Part shown: positions 5,301 to 6,607 of the stretch, in pieces
How positions within the stretch are numbered: position 1 is the first letter of the stretch
Layout: each line of letters opens with the position of its first letter
Assembly (NCBI GenBank): GCA_003510325.1
Contig: DONB01000141.1
Span: forward strand, 1-6,607
Reading direction: 5' to 3'
Origin: Thiobacillus sp.
Lineage (GTDB): Bacteria; Pseudomonadota; Gammaproteobacteria; Burkholderiales; Thiobacillaceae
DNA length: 6,607 nucleotides
Made by a program: the position numbers and the translations under genes
The notes under the pieces: generated by a model
Told to the model about the DNA's origin: nothing
The model's input: the letters and a program-made list of their open reading frames with translations, nothing else
Databases searched by the model: none

Positions 5301-5870
5301 ATGCTTTTGATGATCGACAACTACGACAGCTTCACCTACAACCTCGTACAGTATTTCGGCGAGTTGGGCGAGGACGTCCGGGTCGTGCGCAACGACGAGA
5401 TCGACCTTGCCGGTATCGCCGCGCTCAAGCCCGACCATATCGTCGTCTCGCCCGGCCCCTGCACGCCGAACGAGGCGGGCGTGTCGGTGCCGCTGATCAG
5501 GGAATTCGCCGGCAAGGTGCCCATCCTCGGCGTCTGCCTCGGCCACAAGAGCATCGGCCAGGCCTTCGGCGGCAGGATCGTGCGCGCCAAGGAGCTGATG
5601 CACGGCAAGACTTCGATGATCCATCACCTGGATACCGGCGTGTTCAAGGGGCTGCCCAATCCTTTCCGTGCCACGCGCTACCATTCGCTGGTGATCGAAC
5701 GCGAATCGCTGCCGGAGTGCCTGGCCATCACGGCGTGGACCGACGACGGCGAGATCATGGGCGTGCGTCACAAGACGCTGATGGTGGAGGGCGTGCAGTT
5801 CCACCCCGAATCCATCCTCACCGAGCACGGCCATGCCATGCTCGCCAACTTCCTGAAGGAGCGGGCGTGA
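5301..5870 (+). CDS. trpG: Anthranilate synthase component II (glutamine amidotransferase)
   Basis: The 189-residue class I glutamine amidotransferase releases ammonia from glutamine for TrpE. The N-terminus [18 protein letters not shown] is diagnostic of TrpG/PabA. The oxyanion strand motif SPGPCTP is at 50-56, nucleophile Cys79 in GVCLGH, and the His168/Glu170 pair in VQFHPES. HGKTS at 101-105 is also typical. AAGGA (5290-5294) lies 6 nt before the ATG. The stop overlaps the trpD start as TGATG, implying translational coupling. TrpG and PabA cannot always be told apart by sequence, and one protein often serves both pathways; the trpD neighbour favours TrpG. Position 83, normally Gln in the GVCLGHQ motif, is Lys here. 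The gene is about 2.9 kb from trpE, separated by fisR and sqr. Confidence 0.96.
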   Translation: MLLMIDNYDSFTYNLVQYFGELGEDVRVVRNDEIDLAGIAALKPDHIVVSPGPCTPNEAGVSVPLIREFAGKVPILGVCLGHKSIGQAFGGRIVRAKELMHGKTSMIHHLDTGVFKGLPNPFRATRYHSLVIERESLPECLAITAWTDDGEIMGVRHKTLMVEGVQFHPESILTEHGHAMLANFLKERA

Positions 5871-6607
5871 TGCAGACCAAGGATTTGTTGACACTGCTGA
5901 TCGAACGTCACGACCTGCCGCACGACACCATGCTCGCCGCGATGCGCGGGCTGATGGGGGGGGAATGGACGCCGGCGCAGATTGCCGGCTTCCTGATTGC
6001 GTTGCGGATGAAGGGCGAGACGGTGACCGAGATCGCCGCGGCCGCCGATGTCATGCGCGAACTGTCGACCAAGGTGCCGCTCGCCGGCGTCGATCATCTG
6101 GTCGACACCTGCGGCACTGGCGGCGACGGTGCGCACACGTTCAACATTTCCACTGCGGCGGCCTTCGTCGCTGCGGCGTGCGGCGCGCGCGTGGCCAAGC
6201 ACGGCGGACGTTCGGTGTCGTCCACCTCGGGCAGCGCCGACGTGCTGGAGGCGCTGGGTGTGAACGTCAACCTGCCCCCGGAAAAAGTCGCCGAGGCCGT
6301 GAAGACGATCGGCGTCGGCTTCATGTTCGCGCCCAATCATCACAGCGCAGTGAAGCACGCCGCCCCGGTACGCCGCGAACTCGGCGTGCGCACCCTGTTC
6401 AACCTGCTCGGACCGCTGACCAATCCGGCCGGCGCGCCGAACCAGGTGATGGGCGTGTTCCATCGCGACCTGACCGGCACGCTGGCGCGGGTGTTGCAGG
6501 CGCTGGGCAGCCGCCATGTGCTGGTGGTCCACGCCGAGGAGGGGTTGGACGAGATCAGCCTGGCGTCGCCCACCTTCGTCGCCGAACTGAAGGACGGCCA
6601 TGTGTCT
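5870..6607 (+). CDS. trpD: Anthranilate phosphoribosyltransferase (partial, 3' end outside window)
   Basis: The frame is open for 246 codons to the right edge; the family is about 340 residues, so roughly the last quarter is missing. TrpD transfers the phosphoribosyl group of PRPP to anthranilate, using the product of TrpE/TrpG. Visible motifs are the PRPP-binding [17 protein letters not shown] (79-95), [16 protein letters not shown] (110-125) and [16 protein letters not shown] (173-188). The ATG at 5870 overlaps the trpG stop by one base, and AAGGAG (5856-5861) inside trpG lies 8 nt upstream. The anthranilate/PRPP loop usually reads KHGNR with SSKSGSADV; here it is KHGGR and SSTSGSADV. Gly in place of Asn is, as I recall, seen in other betaproteobacterial TrpD proteins. 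A run of eight G lies at 5956-5963. Confidence 0.96.
   Translation, partial: MQTKDLLTLLIERHDLPHDTMLAAMRGLMGGEWTPAQIAGFLIALRMKGETVTEIAAAADVMRELSTKVPLAGVDHLVDTCGTGGDGAHTFNISTAAAFVAAACGARVAKHGGRSVSSTSGSADVLEALGVNVNLPPEKVAEAVKTIGVGFMFAPNHHSAVKHAAPVRRELGVRTLFNLLGPLTNPAGAPNQVMGVFHRDLTGTLARVLQALGSRHVLVVHAEEGLDEISLASPTFVAELKDGHVS

Overview
The window comes from a GC-rich proteobacterial chromosome, most likely a sulfur-oxidizing betaproteobacterium of the Thiobacillus/Sulfuricella kind. I infer this from three things: the rpe-gph-trpE / trpG-trpD order typical of beta- and gammaproteobacteria, an Acidithiobacillus-type sulfide:quinone oxidoreductase, and a FisR-like regulator. No species can be named from sequence alone. 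Every gene belongs to a known family. The interest lies in the arrangement and in the control DNA.

Layout. 1-84: the last codons of rpe (ribulose-phosphate 3-epimerase). 85-171: a gap almost filled by an imperfect palindromic repeat. 172-858: gph (phosphoglycolate phosphatase). 859-951: a short gap with a possible leader peptide ending in Trp-stop and a terminator-like hairpin. 952-2427: trpE. 2435-3727 (minus strand): a PAS/AAA+/Fis sigma54-dependent activator with the three-cysteine pattern of the sulfane-sulfur sensor FisR. 3728-3891: a divergent control region. 3892-5160: sqr. 5184-5207: a strong intrinsic terminator. 5233-5238: a consensus -10 box. 5301-5870: trpG. 5870-6607: trpD, running off the right edge.

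How the parts fit. TrpE and TrpG are the two subunits of anthranilate synthase, and TrpD performs the next step of tryptophan synthesis. A self-contained sulfide-oxidation unit, fisR facing away from sqr, sits between trpE and trpG. It has its own promoter region and its own terminator, and a fresh sigma70-like promoter follows for trpGD. The 164-bp fisR-sqr gap holds a full match to the sigma54 promoter consensus ahead of sqr. About 95 bp upstream of the predicted start lies a 12-bp-arm inverted repeat, a good candidate activator site. That repeat overlaps a likely sigma70 promoter for fisR, which suggests autoregulation. A separate perfect 9-bp-arm palindrome covers the sigma54 -12 element and the predicted start point, and nothing in the simple FisR model explains it.

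No IS element, phage gene, tRNA, rRNA or CRISPR array is visible, and there is no gene-free stretch longer than 300 bases.
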